From positions 787,625 to 851,624 of the forward strand of contig NZ_FPBF01000001.1 in assembly GCF_900116615.1 (NCBI RefSeq): a DNA stretch of 64,000 nucleotides, written 5' to 3'. This document shows, piece by piece, positions 1 to 8,000 of this stretch (position 1 is the stretch's first letter; the number at the start of each line of letters is the position of its first letter). The DNA is from Algoriphagus locisalis. Lineage in GTDB: Bacteria > Bacteroidota > Bacteroidia > Cytophagales > Cyclobacteriaceae. The notes below the pieces were generated by a model. It had not been told where the DNA came from, ran no database searches, and saw only the letters and a list, made by a program, of their open reading frames with translations. Both the position numbers and the translations under genes were made by a program.

Positions 1-785
1 ATTGGTTGAAAGTCTTTAGTTTGCTCATAGTGTAAAGTTTTGGATATCTGCCCCCATTTGAATTGATTTCCTAGTGCCTGGCCTTTTGCTACAAATCCAC
101 CATAGCAATAAGAAACTCCTGATACTCTGCCTGTGCTGGCTTGGTTAAAAAGTACGTTGACCCCGCTCTTTTCGAGATTGCCGATAAAAGCGCGGAGATC
201 GTTACTTTTTTTCAGAGCTGCTCCCACCATCTCCTGGAGTACCATTCGTTGGGATGCCTTGCCAGTCCGCAAAGCCATTTCTATTTCATCCTTGTTTGGT
301 GCTTTAACTTTTGATTCAAGACTTGACTTCACCTGTTCCAGTCCATATTTAGTCTCTAACTCTCTGGCGATTTTATCACTCCGTTGGTAATTTTTGCTGT
401 CTGATACCACCGTGCCATCAAAGCGATTGCGCAATGCCAATATGTGACAATGCGGATGACCGGTATCATGGTGTCTAAAAATGAAATAGCCATTATTATT
501 AAAGCCCATTTTTTTCATGTACTCCTCGGCGATGGTGAGCATTTTCTCATTGGAAATCACTTCATCCTTTCCAAAATTGAGGCTGGTATGAAAGGTGTTT
601 CGCTTCAATCTGGGATTTAAACTTTGCAATATGCGAAGCTCATTCTTGATAGACTGTTGCTTAAGGCTAGCAAAATTAGTAGCCAGTAAATCAGCTTTTT
701 GGGACTCGTCCTTTGAGTAGAGTTTTTTCAAATTGTAGTTCAATGCTCCCATAAAAGAGGTTCCTATGGATACTTTAGTGATCAT
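1..785 (-). CDS. Relaxase/mobilization nuclease (partial, C-terminus beyond left edge)
   Basis: Plasmid-type relaxase that would nick and covalently hold one strand at the element's oriT during conjugative mobilization. About 261 codons are in the window and the frame is still open at base 1. I read the start as ATG at 785, giving MITKVSIGTSFMGALNY, the usual relaxase opening; the internal ATG at 752 would remove it. The metal-binding histidine cluster of the family is present as HHDTGHPHCH at about residues 105-114. The start overlaps the end of the mobC-like gene by 11 bp, so the two are probably translationally coupled. The catalytic tyrosine is not individually identified. Confidence 0.88.
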   Translation of the reverse strand, partial: MITKVSIGTSFMGALNYNLKKLYSKDESQKADLLATNFASLKQQSIKNELRILQSLNPRLKRNTFHTSLNFGKDEVISNEKMLTIAEEYMKKMGFNNNGYFIFRHHDTGHPHCHILALRNRFDGTVVSDSKNYQRSDKIARELETKYGLEQVKSSLESKVKAPNKDEIEMALRTGKASQRMVLQEMVGAALKKSNDLRAFIGNLEKSGVNVLFNQASTGRVSGVSYCYGGFVAKGQALGNQFKWGQISKTLHYEQTKDFQP

Positions 786-1119
786 CGACTAGATGTTTGA
801 TTAGTAGATTCAGTTTTTCGTGCAAAGCCAGGAAAGCGGCAAGCTTATCAGATGGTACCGGGATATTTGAATTGTAGTGTTTTGCAATTTGGTTGATGTT
901 TGTTCCAATTTTTTTTAGCTCTAGATAGGTTTGCTTTTCCAGAATTGGAGTACGTGCTTTCAGTAGTCTGTTTTTGAAGACACAAGATCTGATTACTTCG
1001 GATGCACTGAGGTCGGAGTATTCACAAAGTTTTGCCAATTGTTCAAATTCTCCTTCGTCCATTTTGAAGGAAAACTTGATTCTCTTTTTTTCTTTTTGTG
1101 GTAGCTTAGGTCTGGCCAT
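775..1119 (-). CDS. MobC-like mobilization accessory protein
   Basis: Small basic protein of 114 aa, read from MARPKLPQKEKKRIKF at 1119; an ATG at 1218 would add 33 residues that run through an inverted repeat and look non-coding. The central part (KFSFKMDEGEFEQLAKL, then SASEVIRSCVF) is typical of ribbon-helix-helix/MobC proteins that bind oriT and assist the relaxase. The following segment with ELKKIGTNINQIAKHYN is the conserved MobC motif (GxNxNQIA type). It overlaps the relaxase start. The role in relaxosome assembly is known for the family and inferred here from motif and position. Confidence 0.82.
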   Translation of the reverse strand: MARPKLPQKEKKRIKFSFKMDEGEFEQLAKLCEYSDLSASEVIRSCVFKNRLLKARTPILEKQTYLELKKIGTNINQIAKHYNSNIPVPSDKLAAFLALHEKLNLLIKHLVDDH

Positions 1120-1165
1120 ATCGGTAAATGAACGAAGTGAGTTTTTGATTTCTGAGCGGAGTGAA

Positions 1166-1199
1166 GCAAGCGTTTCGGTCTGGCCGAAACATAGCTTGC
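1166..1199. repeat. Interrupted hairpin upstream of mobC (candidate oriT region)
   Basis: Two nested arms: GCAAGC (1166-1171) pairs with GCTTGC (1194-1199), and GTTTCGG (1172-1178) pairs with CCGAAAC (1184-1190) around a 5-nt loop. It lies between the primase and mobC-like genes, just upstream of the mobilization operon and not followed by a T-run, so it is not an obvious terminator. Position and structure fit an oriT, but the nic site cannot be assigned from sequence alone. Confidence 0.4.
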
Positions 1200-1214
1200 T
1201 TCGCAAAGCGACCC

Positions 1215-2093
1215 TCATCGCAGAAAACCTAGTCGACCTTCATGCATTAGCATTTCATTATAGTCTTTGTACCCGATATAGTCTGCACTTCTATCCATGC
1301 AATGGGAGTGTTCTTTTTGCAAATCTTTGGACTTTTTCTTTCCTTGATCATCCCGATCTAGGTATAGCTCAACTGTTTTAAAATGCTCGAAATAGGATGA
1401 GGCTTCACTGGTATTTGCCAATGAGTTAAGGGACATTAGACAGGAGAGAATCTCCTGAAAATTGTTTCTTTGAAAGTAACTCATCAGGTCAAAGATCCCT
1501 TCGAATATTGCCAAGGTTGAATTCCCATTTCCTTTTGGATCTCCGAAAATACTGATGCCCTGGGCTGTGCACCCTTTCCAGTATTTGTTGCGGATAGACC
1601 ACCCGTTGGAATTCTGGTTTCCTACTCCAAAATATTTCTTTCCGTCCACCTCGAAGTAAACTTCTTTGCAGAATTGTCGGGCCATGAACAAGGTTAATCC
1701 TCGACATTCAATGTATTCTGAAATAGCATTGTTGGTACCAATTGGTTTGACTGCATAGACTTGGATTTTAGAATCGGCTTTCAATTCTTTGTGATTATCT
1801 TGCTGTTGAAAAGAAAAAGAGTCCAGGTTCATTTGAGTAAGATGATTCAGAGCATCTTCAACCGAAAATGATAGGTTTAATTTCAAAACTAGATCAACCA
1901 GTGTTCCTCCTTCATTGTCGTTCCCGAAATCGATCCAAAGATTACTTTTGTGATCCACTTTGAAAGAAGGTGTTTTTTCTTCCCGGAAAGGAGAGAAGTA
2001 AATGGAATAGCTTCCAAGGTTTTTTGCTGGTTGTGTGCCAATTGCTGAGAGATAATCGAGAATGCTGATTTGATTGGCTTGCTTACAGTTCAT
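1215..2093 (-). CDS. CHC2-like/TOPRIM primase of mobile element
   Basis: 292-aa primase-like protein of the kind carried by Bacteroidota mobilizable elements. The N-terminus (about 30-70) has FSPFREEKTPSFKV and a WIDFG segment, the shape of a DnaG CHC2 finger, but zinc ligands of the canonical motif are replaced (Ser34 and Arg37 where Cys and His are usual), so it may not bind zinc. A TOPRIM domain follows with EGIFD (198-202) and DRDDQG (246-251), the acidic metal-binding residues. Likely role: priming complementary-strand synthesis after transfer or during element replication. It is preceded by the TTACTAC heptamer array. Confidence 0.8.
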   Translation of the reverse strand: MNCKQANQISILDYLSAIGTQPAKNLGSYSIYFSPFREEKTPSFKVDHKSNLWIDFGNDNEGGTLVDLVLKLNLSFSVEDALNHLTQMNLDSFSFQQQDNHKELKADSKIQVYAVKPIGTNNAISEYIECRGLTLFMARQFCKEVYFEVDGKKYFGVGNQNSNGWSIRNKYWKGCTAQGISIFGDPKGNGNSTLAIFEGIFDLMSYFQRNNFQEILSCLMSLNSLANTSEASSYFEHFKTVELYLDRDDQGKKKSKDLQKEHSHCMDRSADYIGYKDYNEMLMHEGRLGFLR

Positions 2094-2131
2094 GATTTTA
2101 ATGGTTTGTTAGTTAAAATTGTCAAAGTAGG

Positions 2132-2336
2132 TTACTACGTTACTACACAAGGTTTAATCCTAAGAAAATCAATGTGTTACCCGTAGTTAGGTTCTGCTTT
2201 TATTGGCATTTTAAGCTTACTACGGTTACTACATTTGCTGTTTTGTAGTAAGGTGTAGTAACCTTGTTTGATATAACCTTACTACAGGTAACTATCAGTT
2301 TATCAATACTATATATTCATTGTAGTAAGGTAGTAA
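2132..2336. repeat. Paired TTACTAC heptamer (iteron-like) array
   Basis: Nine exact copies of TTACTAC or its complement GTAGTAA occur in 205 bp. Top-strand copies are at 2132, 2140, 2217, 2226 and 2279. Bottom-strand copies are at 2245, 2255, 2322 and 2330. Eight of the nine form four pairs 8-10 bp apart, about one helical turn, as expected for protein-binding iterons. The last pair lies within the final codons of the VapE-type gene. It sits between the two replication-type genes of the element, so an origin or initiator-binding site is a reasonable inference. Confidence 0.65.
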
Positions 2337-3519
2337 GTGGATTAGCGGTTTTTATATAATAGCCTTTGACAGGATAAGATTTGTCGCCATAGCCTCTTTT
2401 GGCAATCCGCTCAAATCCGAGTCTTTTTAGGGCTTTACCGATTTCCTCCCGGCTGATTTTGAAAAGAGATCCCTCTGCTTTGTTTAGATAATGGATGATA
2501 TCTGACGAGGTCAAAAATTCATCCTCCTTAATTCCAGGCTCAAAGTGTTTTTGGATCAGCTCAAACTCCATGGTGATGGTGCTGAATTGGGCATTTGCCT
2601 GTTCGTTTTCCAAGATTTCTTCGGCAGTCATATTGTATTCAAAATCACTATTAAAGAGATGGTATGCTTGTGACCAAACCCGATTAATGTCTATTTCTTT
2701 TTTGTAGTCCCAATTGATCCCTATGAGGTTGAAGCATAGCCAACGGACACTTCCTGTATCATCAGTTAGGAATTCAGCTTTGTTGGTAGAACCGATGATT
2801 GATGCTCTCCGTGGTTCCATGGTTGGTTTTCTATCATAGGGGTGTCGGGCTTTGATATAGGATCTACTCATTAGGCTTTTCTGGGAATTGATTTCCTGCT
2901 TGTTTAGCGTTGACAATTCATCTTGGATGATTAGAAAGTTTTGAATGATTGCAATCAGACTATCCTTATCAACTGAGATATTTTCAATCTGGTATTCAGA
3001 AAGATCAGGAGGGGTAAGGAATCTAGTAAGGGTTGATTTTCCACTATTTTGTTTGTCCTGGACAAAAATCAATGCTTGCTTATTGAAGAATTGATCATCA
3101 AGACTACAGGCGACACACCTGACGAGCCACTTTTTGAATTGGATTTTGAATCTTAAAGGATCCAGAACGTTGATATAGCCGGCAAATTGGTCGATATAAT
3201 CACCATCCTCTTTCTGGTTCCAAAGGTGTTTGTATTTTTCAAAATAGATCTCCAATGGATTAACCTTTGGGATAAAATCACTGCATAGGAAAGAATTGAT
3301 ATCAGCTAGGGAGGTGTTATGACCTGCAGATTTTGCCTCGATCAACAAGGTATGAGGATTGACACGTAGGTAGTTTTCTTTTCCTTTTTCGCTCGCAAAA
3401 ACTTCATAGACTACTACGTTGTTGATAAAATCATATTTGCTGACCAAGTATCGGATCATCTTTACCATTGGGGAATTGGAATCTTCATCCAATCGTTTGA
3501 AAGGATTTTTGTTTTTCAT
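2317..3519 (-). CDS. VapE-family (virulence-associated E) ATPase/helicase-like protein
   Basis: 400-aa P-loop protein of the VapE family, common in phages, satellites and mobilizable islands as a replication helicase-like factor. Walker A is QNSGKST (157-163) and Walker B is FLIIQDEL with Asp200-Glu201. The downstream stretch with SRSYIKARHPYDRKP and IIGSTNKAEFLTDDTGSVRW is characteristic of this family. The C-terminal 80 residues look like a small winged-helix or linker region. It is transcribed ahead of the primase. The biochemical activity is not established for most members; replication of the element is inferred. Confidence 0.82.
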   Translation of the reverse strand: MKNKNPFKRLDEDSNSPMVKMIRYLVSKYDFINNVVVYEVFASEKGKENYLRVNPHTLLIEAKSAGHNTSLADINSFLCSDFIPKVNPLEIYFEKYKHLWNQKEDGDYIDQFAGYINVLDPLRFKIQFKKWLVRCVACSLDDQFFNKQALIFVQDKQNSGKSTLTRFLTPPDLSEYQIENISVDKDSLIAIIQNFLIIQDELSTLNKQEINSQKSLMSRSYIKARHPYDRKPTMEPRRASIIGSTNKAEFLTDDTGSVRWLCFNLIGINWDYKKEIDINRVWSQAYHLFNSDFEYNMTAEEILENEQANAQFSTITMEFELIQKHFEPGIKEDEFLTSSDIIHYLNKAEGSLFKISREEIGKALKRLGFERIAKRGYGDKSYPVKGYYIKTANPLTTLLQ

Positions 3520-3625
3520 GATGCTGCACTAAGAGTTTGAAAATGAATGCAGAACCAGTATCTTTACGCTGTCAGACGGAGATACCATTTCCACATTATT
3601 AAAGGCGAATTCGAAAGAGTTCGCT

Positions 3626-3904
3626 TTATTTTTTTCTAGTGTATTCTAAAGCTTGTTTTCTTAATTCAGCTTCTGACTTACTGGGATTTTGAAGTAGCCA
3701 ATCATCAATCTTTTTGCGATCGAAGAAAAGTGCACCATTATTTGGCTTGGAGTAGGGGATTTTGGATTGGCTAACTAGTTTGTAGATGTATGATACTTTG
3801 AAACCTGTGTACTCACTAAGTTCCTCAGGATTTAAAATGTCCTTAAGTCCAAACATGAATTTCTCAATACGATTGAGTTTGAGTAGGATTTGTTCGTTTT
3901 CCAT
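3626..3904 (-). CDS. Excisionase-like helix-turn-helix protein
   Basis: 92-aa DNA-binding protein with a MerR/HTH_17-type domain: ILNPEELSEYTGFKVSYIYKLVSQSKIPYSKPNN followed by LFFDRKKIDDWL. This is the usual architecture of Bacteroidota excisionases and element regulators. A short N-terminal helix (about 1-20) precedes it. Its place between the integrase and replication genes supports a role in controlling excision or transcription of the element. Which of the two it does cannot be told from sequence. Confidence 0.78.
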   Translation of the reverse strand: MENEQILLKLNRIEKFMFGLKDILNPEELSEYTGFKVSYIYKLVSQSKIPYSKPNNGALFFDRKKIDDWLLQNPSKSEAELRKQALEYTRKK

Positions 3905-4000
3905 TGCTGTATTTTATTTGATGTTGTCCAGCAAAGGAGAATAAAGGAGGGCTCAAAGGACAATGAAAATTAACTATTGTCAATGTTTTAGCGGTTTTCG

Positions 4001-4843
4001 TTAATGAATTTTTGAAAAAATACCGTCTATTTGATATTCAATTTCAGATTTGCTTCTGGAGTTTTTTGAAATGCTTTTTGAGCTTCGAAGAGATCCTGGT
4101 TTTATGGCTTTCCCATTTATTAGAAAAATTTTTGCCAATTTAGGATAGGAAAGCCCATCAATCTTATTGTTTAGTTCATCAAAAAAGTAAACCGCATCAA
4201 TCACTGGAAAATTTAAATCAAATAGTGGGGAAGATGGAGTTGTACCCTTCCCAAAAAAAACAACAAATTGCTCTTTATGGGATTTTTGTTTTTCGAGGTC
4301 CATATACTCAATGAACCCATATTCCAACAATCCATCAAAAATTTTTTCTAACTGCTCTGATGTGTAATGTGTTCTAAATTTCTTTTGGCTTTTATTTAAA
4401 GTATTCTTTACTAACGGTATGTACCGATTTTCAAATCTTTTCTTCCAGGTTAAATCTAAAATCAAAAGCCCTACAATGAAAAGGAAAACGAATGGTGCAA
4501 AAAGCAAAACATCTTTCCAAAGTGTTCCTGTTGGACTTAAAACGCAAACAACGTAAGTACTTAGGCACATCAATGGCCAGAAAATGGAGTAGAAAAATAT
4601 TCTGGGCTTTTCTACCTTTTTCCGAAATCCGACCATCTTTTCATCAAACATGTAATCGGTATACCATATTGAATATCTTTTAATTAGCTTCCAGATATAA
4701 AACAAGTGGATTAGAACCATACTGATTCCTGTTACCCAAACAAAAAGAGTGAAATTGAGATATAGGGTGATGCTGGTGTAAAAAATGACTGGCAACAATA
4801 TTAATAAAGTAGAAGTAAAAATTTTGGTGTTTGATTTTTCCAT
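4001..4843 (-). CDS. Unknown membrane protein, probable element cargo
   Basis: 280-aa protein not recognised as any family. The N-terminal half has about four hydrophobic segments in two pairs (roughly residues 9-30, 33-54, 82-103 and 112-133), separated by a short basic loop. The C-terminal half (about 150-280) is soluble, charged and ends in a Ser/Lys-rich tract. It starts 2 bp after the integrase stop codon, so it is almost certainly co-transcribed with int. That position is typical of element-encoded accessory or cargo functions. No catalytic motif was found. Confidence 0.7.
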   Translation of the reverse strand: MEKSNTKIFTSTLLILLPVIFYTSITLYLNFTLFVWVTGISMVLIHLFYIWKLIKRYSIWYTDYMFDEKMVGFRKKVEKPRIFFYSIFWPLMCLSTYVVCVLSPTGTLWKDVLLFAPFVFLFIVGLLILDLTWKKRFENRYIPLVKNTLNKSQKKFRTHYTSEQLEKIFDGLLEYGFIEYMDLEKQKSHKEQFVVFFGKGTTPSSPLFDLNFPVIDAVYFFDELNNKIDGLSYPKLAKIFLINGKAIKPGSLRSSKSISKNSRSKSEIEYQIDGIFSKIH

Positions 4844-4845
4844 GT

Positions 4846-5988
4846 TTAAAGTTTCAAATCCAAATGAAGCTTAGGGATTAGATTGGCAGATTCTTTCATT
4901 TTTTTGTCAACCACCTTTGCATAAATAGATGTGGTTCGAATTTCCTTATGTCCGAGTCTTTTTTGGACGGTATATAGATCTGCACCATTCTCAAGAAGTA
5001 AGACAGCATTGGTATGCCTGGCACTGTGAAAAGTAATATGCTTGAATACCCCGGCTCGGTTGCACCATCGGACAATTTCATTATTGTACACTGCACTATA
5101 TTTCAGACCAATAAAAACTCTGTCACGAGGAGAGTGCCTTTCCCCTAGTAAATCTCTTGCCTGCTTTGAAATGTACAAATATTCGACTCCATCCGTTTTT
5201 TGCTGCCGGAAGTTGACCCGGAAAATATCATCATCTTCATCTCTGACTTCTGACCAGATTAATGAGTTAATGTCAGACCATCTTAGGCCAGTCAAGCATG
5301 AAAAAATAAAGGCTTTTTTCAAGACCTCGTATTTGCAGGGGGTGTCAATTAAATTTTGAAGTTCCGAAAAGGTCAGATATTCTCGTTGGCTTTCTGCTTG
5401 TTCAAACGATTTAGCCCTTTCGGCATAATTGATATTCAAATAGCCTTCGTTAAATGCACTTCTCAAGCATGCCTTGAATTTATTGAAATAAGAATATTTA
5501 GAATTCAAAGAGAGTGGGAGGTTGCTTTTCGTTCTAGCCACTTCGTCGAAATGCTTTCTAATCCTTTTCAAAAAATGGTCGTCAACTTCATCAAAAAGAA
5601 AATTTGGACTTATGCAATCCTTTAAATGAACATAGGCTGAAGTCCAAACTCCATAGTTTTTTTCTGAATGGGATTTCTCTTCCATCTTCTCTTTATAGAA
5701 ATCCAAAAAAGGTCTTTTGGACTTGCTGAGATTTTTGATGTCAAACTTTCCCTGAATATGTTCAGTTTGCCGAATGGCCAGGATGTTTTCAGCCAGCTGA
5801 AGCTTTTCTTTATTCTCTTTTTTCTCAACAGCAGACTTGGGTTCATTTTCCAAGTAAATATTCAGAAACTCAAAATCCCTCAAGTGGATACGCTTACCAT
5901 GTTCATTGGTGGTAGATCCTTTGTAATACTCGAGGTATAGACTCAAGTTACCGTTTTTCAGTTTCTTCTGTTTCAAAGAAATTTTCAT
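4846..5988 (-). CDS. int: Tyrosine recombinase/integrase
   Basis: 380-aa tyrosine recombinase expected to integrate and excise the element. The N-terminal part (1-90) resembles arm-type DNA-binding domains of Bacteroidota integrases, and a SAM-like core-binding domain covers about 95-200. The catalytic set is complete: Arg236 in TGLRWSDI, Lys264, His321 and Arg324 in HSARH, His347 in LGHKEI, and nucleophile Tyr356 in TSIYAKV. Its start lies 169 bp from the mnmE stop codon, so it flanks the element end, consistent with integration at the mnmE 3' end. The membrane protein gene follows directly. Confidence 0.93.
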   Translation of the reverse strand: MKISLKQKKLKNGNLSLYLEYYKGSTTNEHGKRIHLRDFEFLNIYLENEPKSAVEKKENKEKLQLAENILAIRQTEHIQGKFDIKNLSKSKRPFLDFYKEKMEEKSHSEKNYGVWTSAYVHLKDCISPNFLFDEVDDHFLKRIRKHFDEVARTKSNLPLSLNSKYSYFNKFKACLRSAFNEGYLNINYAERAKSFEQAESQREYLTFSELQNLIDTPCKYEVLKKAFIFSCLTGLRWSDINSLIWSEVRDEDDDIFRVNFRQQKTDGVEYLYISKQARDLLGERHSPRDRVFIGLKYSAVYNNEIVRWCNRAGVFKHITFHSARHTNAVLLLENGADLYTVQKRLGHKEIRTTSIYAKVVDKKMKESANLIPKLHLDLKL

Positions 5989-6009
5989 GATGCTTTAGTT
6001 TACCACCTT

Positions 6010-6029
6010 GGTTGTACAGTTGTACAACC
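6010..6029. promoter_or_regulatory. Palindrome upstream of integrase (operator or arm site)
   Basis: GGTTGTACA-GT-TGTACAACC is a 9-bp-arm palindrome 21 bp upstream of the integrase start, and a further half-site AGTTGTAC lies at 6041-6048. Placement fits either autoregulation of int or an arm-type recombinase/excisionase site near the element end. Confidence 0.5.
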
Positions 6030-6157
6030 TTTGGAATTGAAGTTGTACTAAGGTTGGAACTAAAGTATAGATGAAAGAAGATAAAGTCAAGCAAATAAGT
6101 GCTAATATGTTGAAATTGAGCAGAAAGTAAACTAAAGGATACTAAAGAAAAATGGAT

Positions 6158-6175
6158 TTATTTCCCGATACAAAA
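6158..6175. other. Candidate attachment site at mnmE 3' end
   Basis: The last 18 bp of mnmE (encoding FCIGK and stop) adjoin the element end carrying int. The same gene end is the known insertion site of Salmonella genomic island 1-type elements. The matching direct repeat should lie left of the window, so this site is inferred from position only. Confidence 0.45.
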
Positions 6176-7540
6176 ATTCCTAAATATATTCTCCAAAAGG
6201 TCATCTGTGGTGATTTCCCCCGTGATCTCACCAAGGAAGTGAAGAGACCGGCGGATATCCATTGCTACAAAGTCATTGGTTACTTGGTTGTCTAAACCAC
6301 CGAGAATATCCAATAAGGACTCACGGGTTTTGACTAGGGAATCGTAATGGCGGACGTTTGTTACAACCGTATTTCCGGTACGGAATTTATCCAGATTTAC
6401 CAGCACAAGAATTCTTGCTTTCAGGTCTTCCAGATTTTCTTTTTTCCCTGCAGAGATAAAAATAGTATCAGGATGTTTTTCTTTTAACTCACTGATTAAC
6501 TCCGTATTACCCTTATCTACTTTATTTGCCACTTTTAGGAATGGAACACCTTGGTTTTCCAGTTTATTCACATCCCGATTGATTTCCACCAAGTCCGTAT
6601 CACCCAAATCAAAGAGGTACAAAATCAAGGAAGCAGATTTCATTTTCTCCTGAGTTCTGCTGACTCCAATAGCTTCGATTGTATCAGTTGTTTCCCGTAA
6701 ACCTGCGGTATCTATAAAGCGGAAAATCACGCCTCCGATGTTGATTTCATCCTCAATAAAATCTCTAGTCGTTCCGGCAATCTCAGAGACTATAGCTTTT
6801 TCCTCATTAAGTAGGGCATTGAGTAGGGTGGACTTGCCTGCGTTGGGTTTTCCTGCTATCACCGTAGGTACTCCATTTTTGATCACATTTCCCAGATCAA
6901 AACTTAATATCAATTCTTCCACCACCCGAAGTAAACGCTCTACTAAAGTGCGCAATTCACCTCTACTGGCAAATTCCACATCTTCCTCGCCGAAATCCAA
7001 TTCCAGTTCTATCATTGAAGCAAAATGAATCAGGCGAGACCTAAGTTCTTGGATTTCAGAGCTGAATCCACCACGCATTTGGCTGAGTGCGGCCTGATGT
7101 GAAGTTTCAGAATCTGCATGAATCAGATCTGCCACGGCCTCAGCTTGCGCCAAATCGAACTGCCCGTTCAGGAATGCACGCTGAGTGAATTCACCTGGCT
7201 TGGCTGGACGCGCTCCTTTGCGGATAAATAGTTTGAGAACTTGATTGATGATATAGGAAGATCCGTGAGTGGATATTTCCACCACGTTTTCCTTGGTAAA
7301 TGATTTGGGAGCAATGAAAAGAGAAACCAGCACCTCGTCTATGATCTTTTCACCATCCCGTATAGTGCCGAAATGGATGGTATGAGAATCTTGCTTCTCC
7401 AGATTTTTCCCAAAAAAGACATCGTTGGTAAGCGTAATAGCATCTTTACCGGAAAGACGGATTACCGCAATAGCACCAACACCCTGCGGCGTTGCCAATG
7501 CTATGATGGTATCATTTTGCTCAGAAAGTGAAAAACTCAT
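6158..7540 (-). CDS. mnmE: tRNA uridine-5-carboxymethylaminomethyl modification GTPase
   Basis: 460-aa MnmE (TrmE), which with MnmG modifies the wobble uridine of several tRNAs. The N-terminal folate-binding domain (1-120) starts NDTIIALATPQGVGAIAVIRLSG. The G domain has GKPNAGKST (about 230-238), DTAG (about 276) and NKVD (about 342). The C-terminus ends in the invariant FCIGK, whose Cys is needed for activity. Full length. The start overlaps the stop of the upstream thioredoxin-like gene by 4 bp (ATGA). The last codons are the probable attachment site of the adjacent mobile element, and the reading frame is preserved. Confidence 0.97.
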   Translation of the reverse strand: MSFSLSEQNDTIIALATPQGVGAIAVIRLSGKDAITLTNDVFFGKNLEKQDSHTIHFGTIRDGEKIIDEVLVSLFIAPKSFTKENVVEISTHGSSYIINQVLKLFIRKGARPAKPGEFTQRAFLNGQFDLAQAEAVADLIHADSETSHQAALSQMRGGFSSEIQELRSRLIHFASMIELELDFGEEDVEFASRGELRTLVERLLRVVEELILSFDLGNVIKNGVPTVIAGKPNAGKSTLLNALLNEEKAIVSEIAGTTRDFIEDEINIGGVIFRFIDTAGLRETTDTIEAIGVSRTQEKMKSASLILYLFDLGDTDLVEINRDVNKLENQGVPFLKVANKVDKGNTELISELKEKHPDTIFISAGKKENLEDLKARILVLVNLDKFRTGNTVVTNVRHYDSLVKTRESLLDILGGLDNQVTNDFVAMDIRRSLHFLGEITGEITTDDLLENIFRNFCIGK

Positions 7541-7989
7541 TTTGTTCCAAATCCATTGTGAACTATCTGACCCAGCCCGTCTAAAAATGGAATGGGTTCT
7601 CTGTAGCCCGGTAATTGGGTGATATTCTGTAGAGTAGGGTCTATGATCACAAAGTTAGGATAAGATTGCACCCGCATAGTCGCCGCCATTTTCGCTTCGG
7701 AGTATTTCTTGCCTTTGAAATCAAAGGTGCGCTTATCATCCTCAGCGTTCATTTTCACAGCATAAAAGTTTTCATTGATGTATTTGATCACAGCAGGATC
7801 AGTGAAGGTTTCCTTGTCCATCTTCTTGCACCAGCCACACCAATCGGTATAGACGTCCACGAAAAGCATCTTTGGGTTTGCTTCCGTAGCAGCCACTGCT
7901 TCCTCAAATTTCAGCCATTCGATTTTCTCCTGTGCTTGCGCAAAGTTGGCAACAACCAAGAATAAACCTATTATAAATATCTTCTTCAT
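7537..7989 (-). CDS. Periplasmic thioredoxin-fold protein
   Basis: 150-aa exported thioredoxin-like protein, read from MKKIFIIGLFLVVANFAQAQ (signal peptide, probable cut after AQA) at ATG 7989; a longer frame from 8046 would place the signal peptide internally. The DUF255/thioredoxin_7-like core has the redox pair in DWCGWCKK (about residues 48-51) and a cis-proline segment SYPNFVIID. Probable disulfide reductase or oxidoreductase of the periplasm; the partner is unknown. It is 11 bp after the mntD-like permease gene and overlaps mnmE by 4 bp. Confidence 0.85.
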   Translation of the reverse strand: MKKIFIIGLFLVVANFAQAQEKIEWLKFEEAVAATEANPKMLFVDVYTDWCGWCKKMDKETFTDPAVIKYINENFYAVKMNAEDDKRTFDFKGKKYSEAKMAATMRVQSYPNFVIIDPTLQNITQLPGYREPIPFLDGLGQIVHNGFGTK

Positions 7990-8000
7990 ACTTCTTGAAT

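Noticed and set aside
133..390. Plus-strand ORF opposite the relaxase
   Set aside because: The minus strand carries the histidine-cluster relaxase in the same place, so this is antisense noise.
974..1381. Plus-strand ORF of 135 codons over mobC and the primase start
   Set aside because: It lies opposite two well-supported minus-strand genes and has no recognisable domain; it is a reading-frame shadow.
1215..2093. Housekeeping DnaG primase
   Set aside because: It is less than half the length of DnaG and its zinc ligands are replaced; the neighbours mark it as an element primase.
5042..5359. Plus-strand ORF opposite the integrase
   Set aside because: The integrase shows all catalytic residues across this interval.
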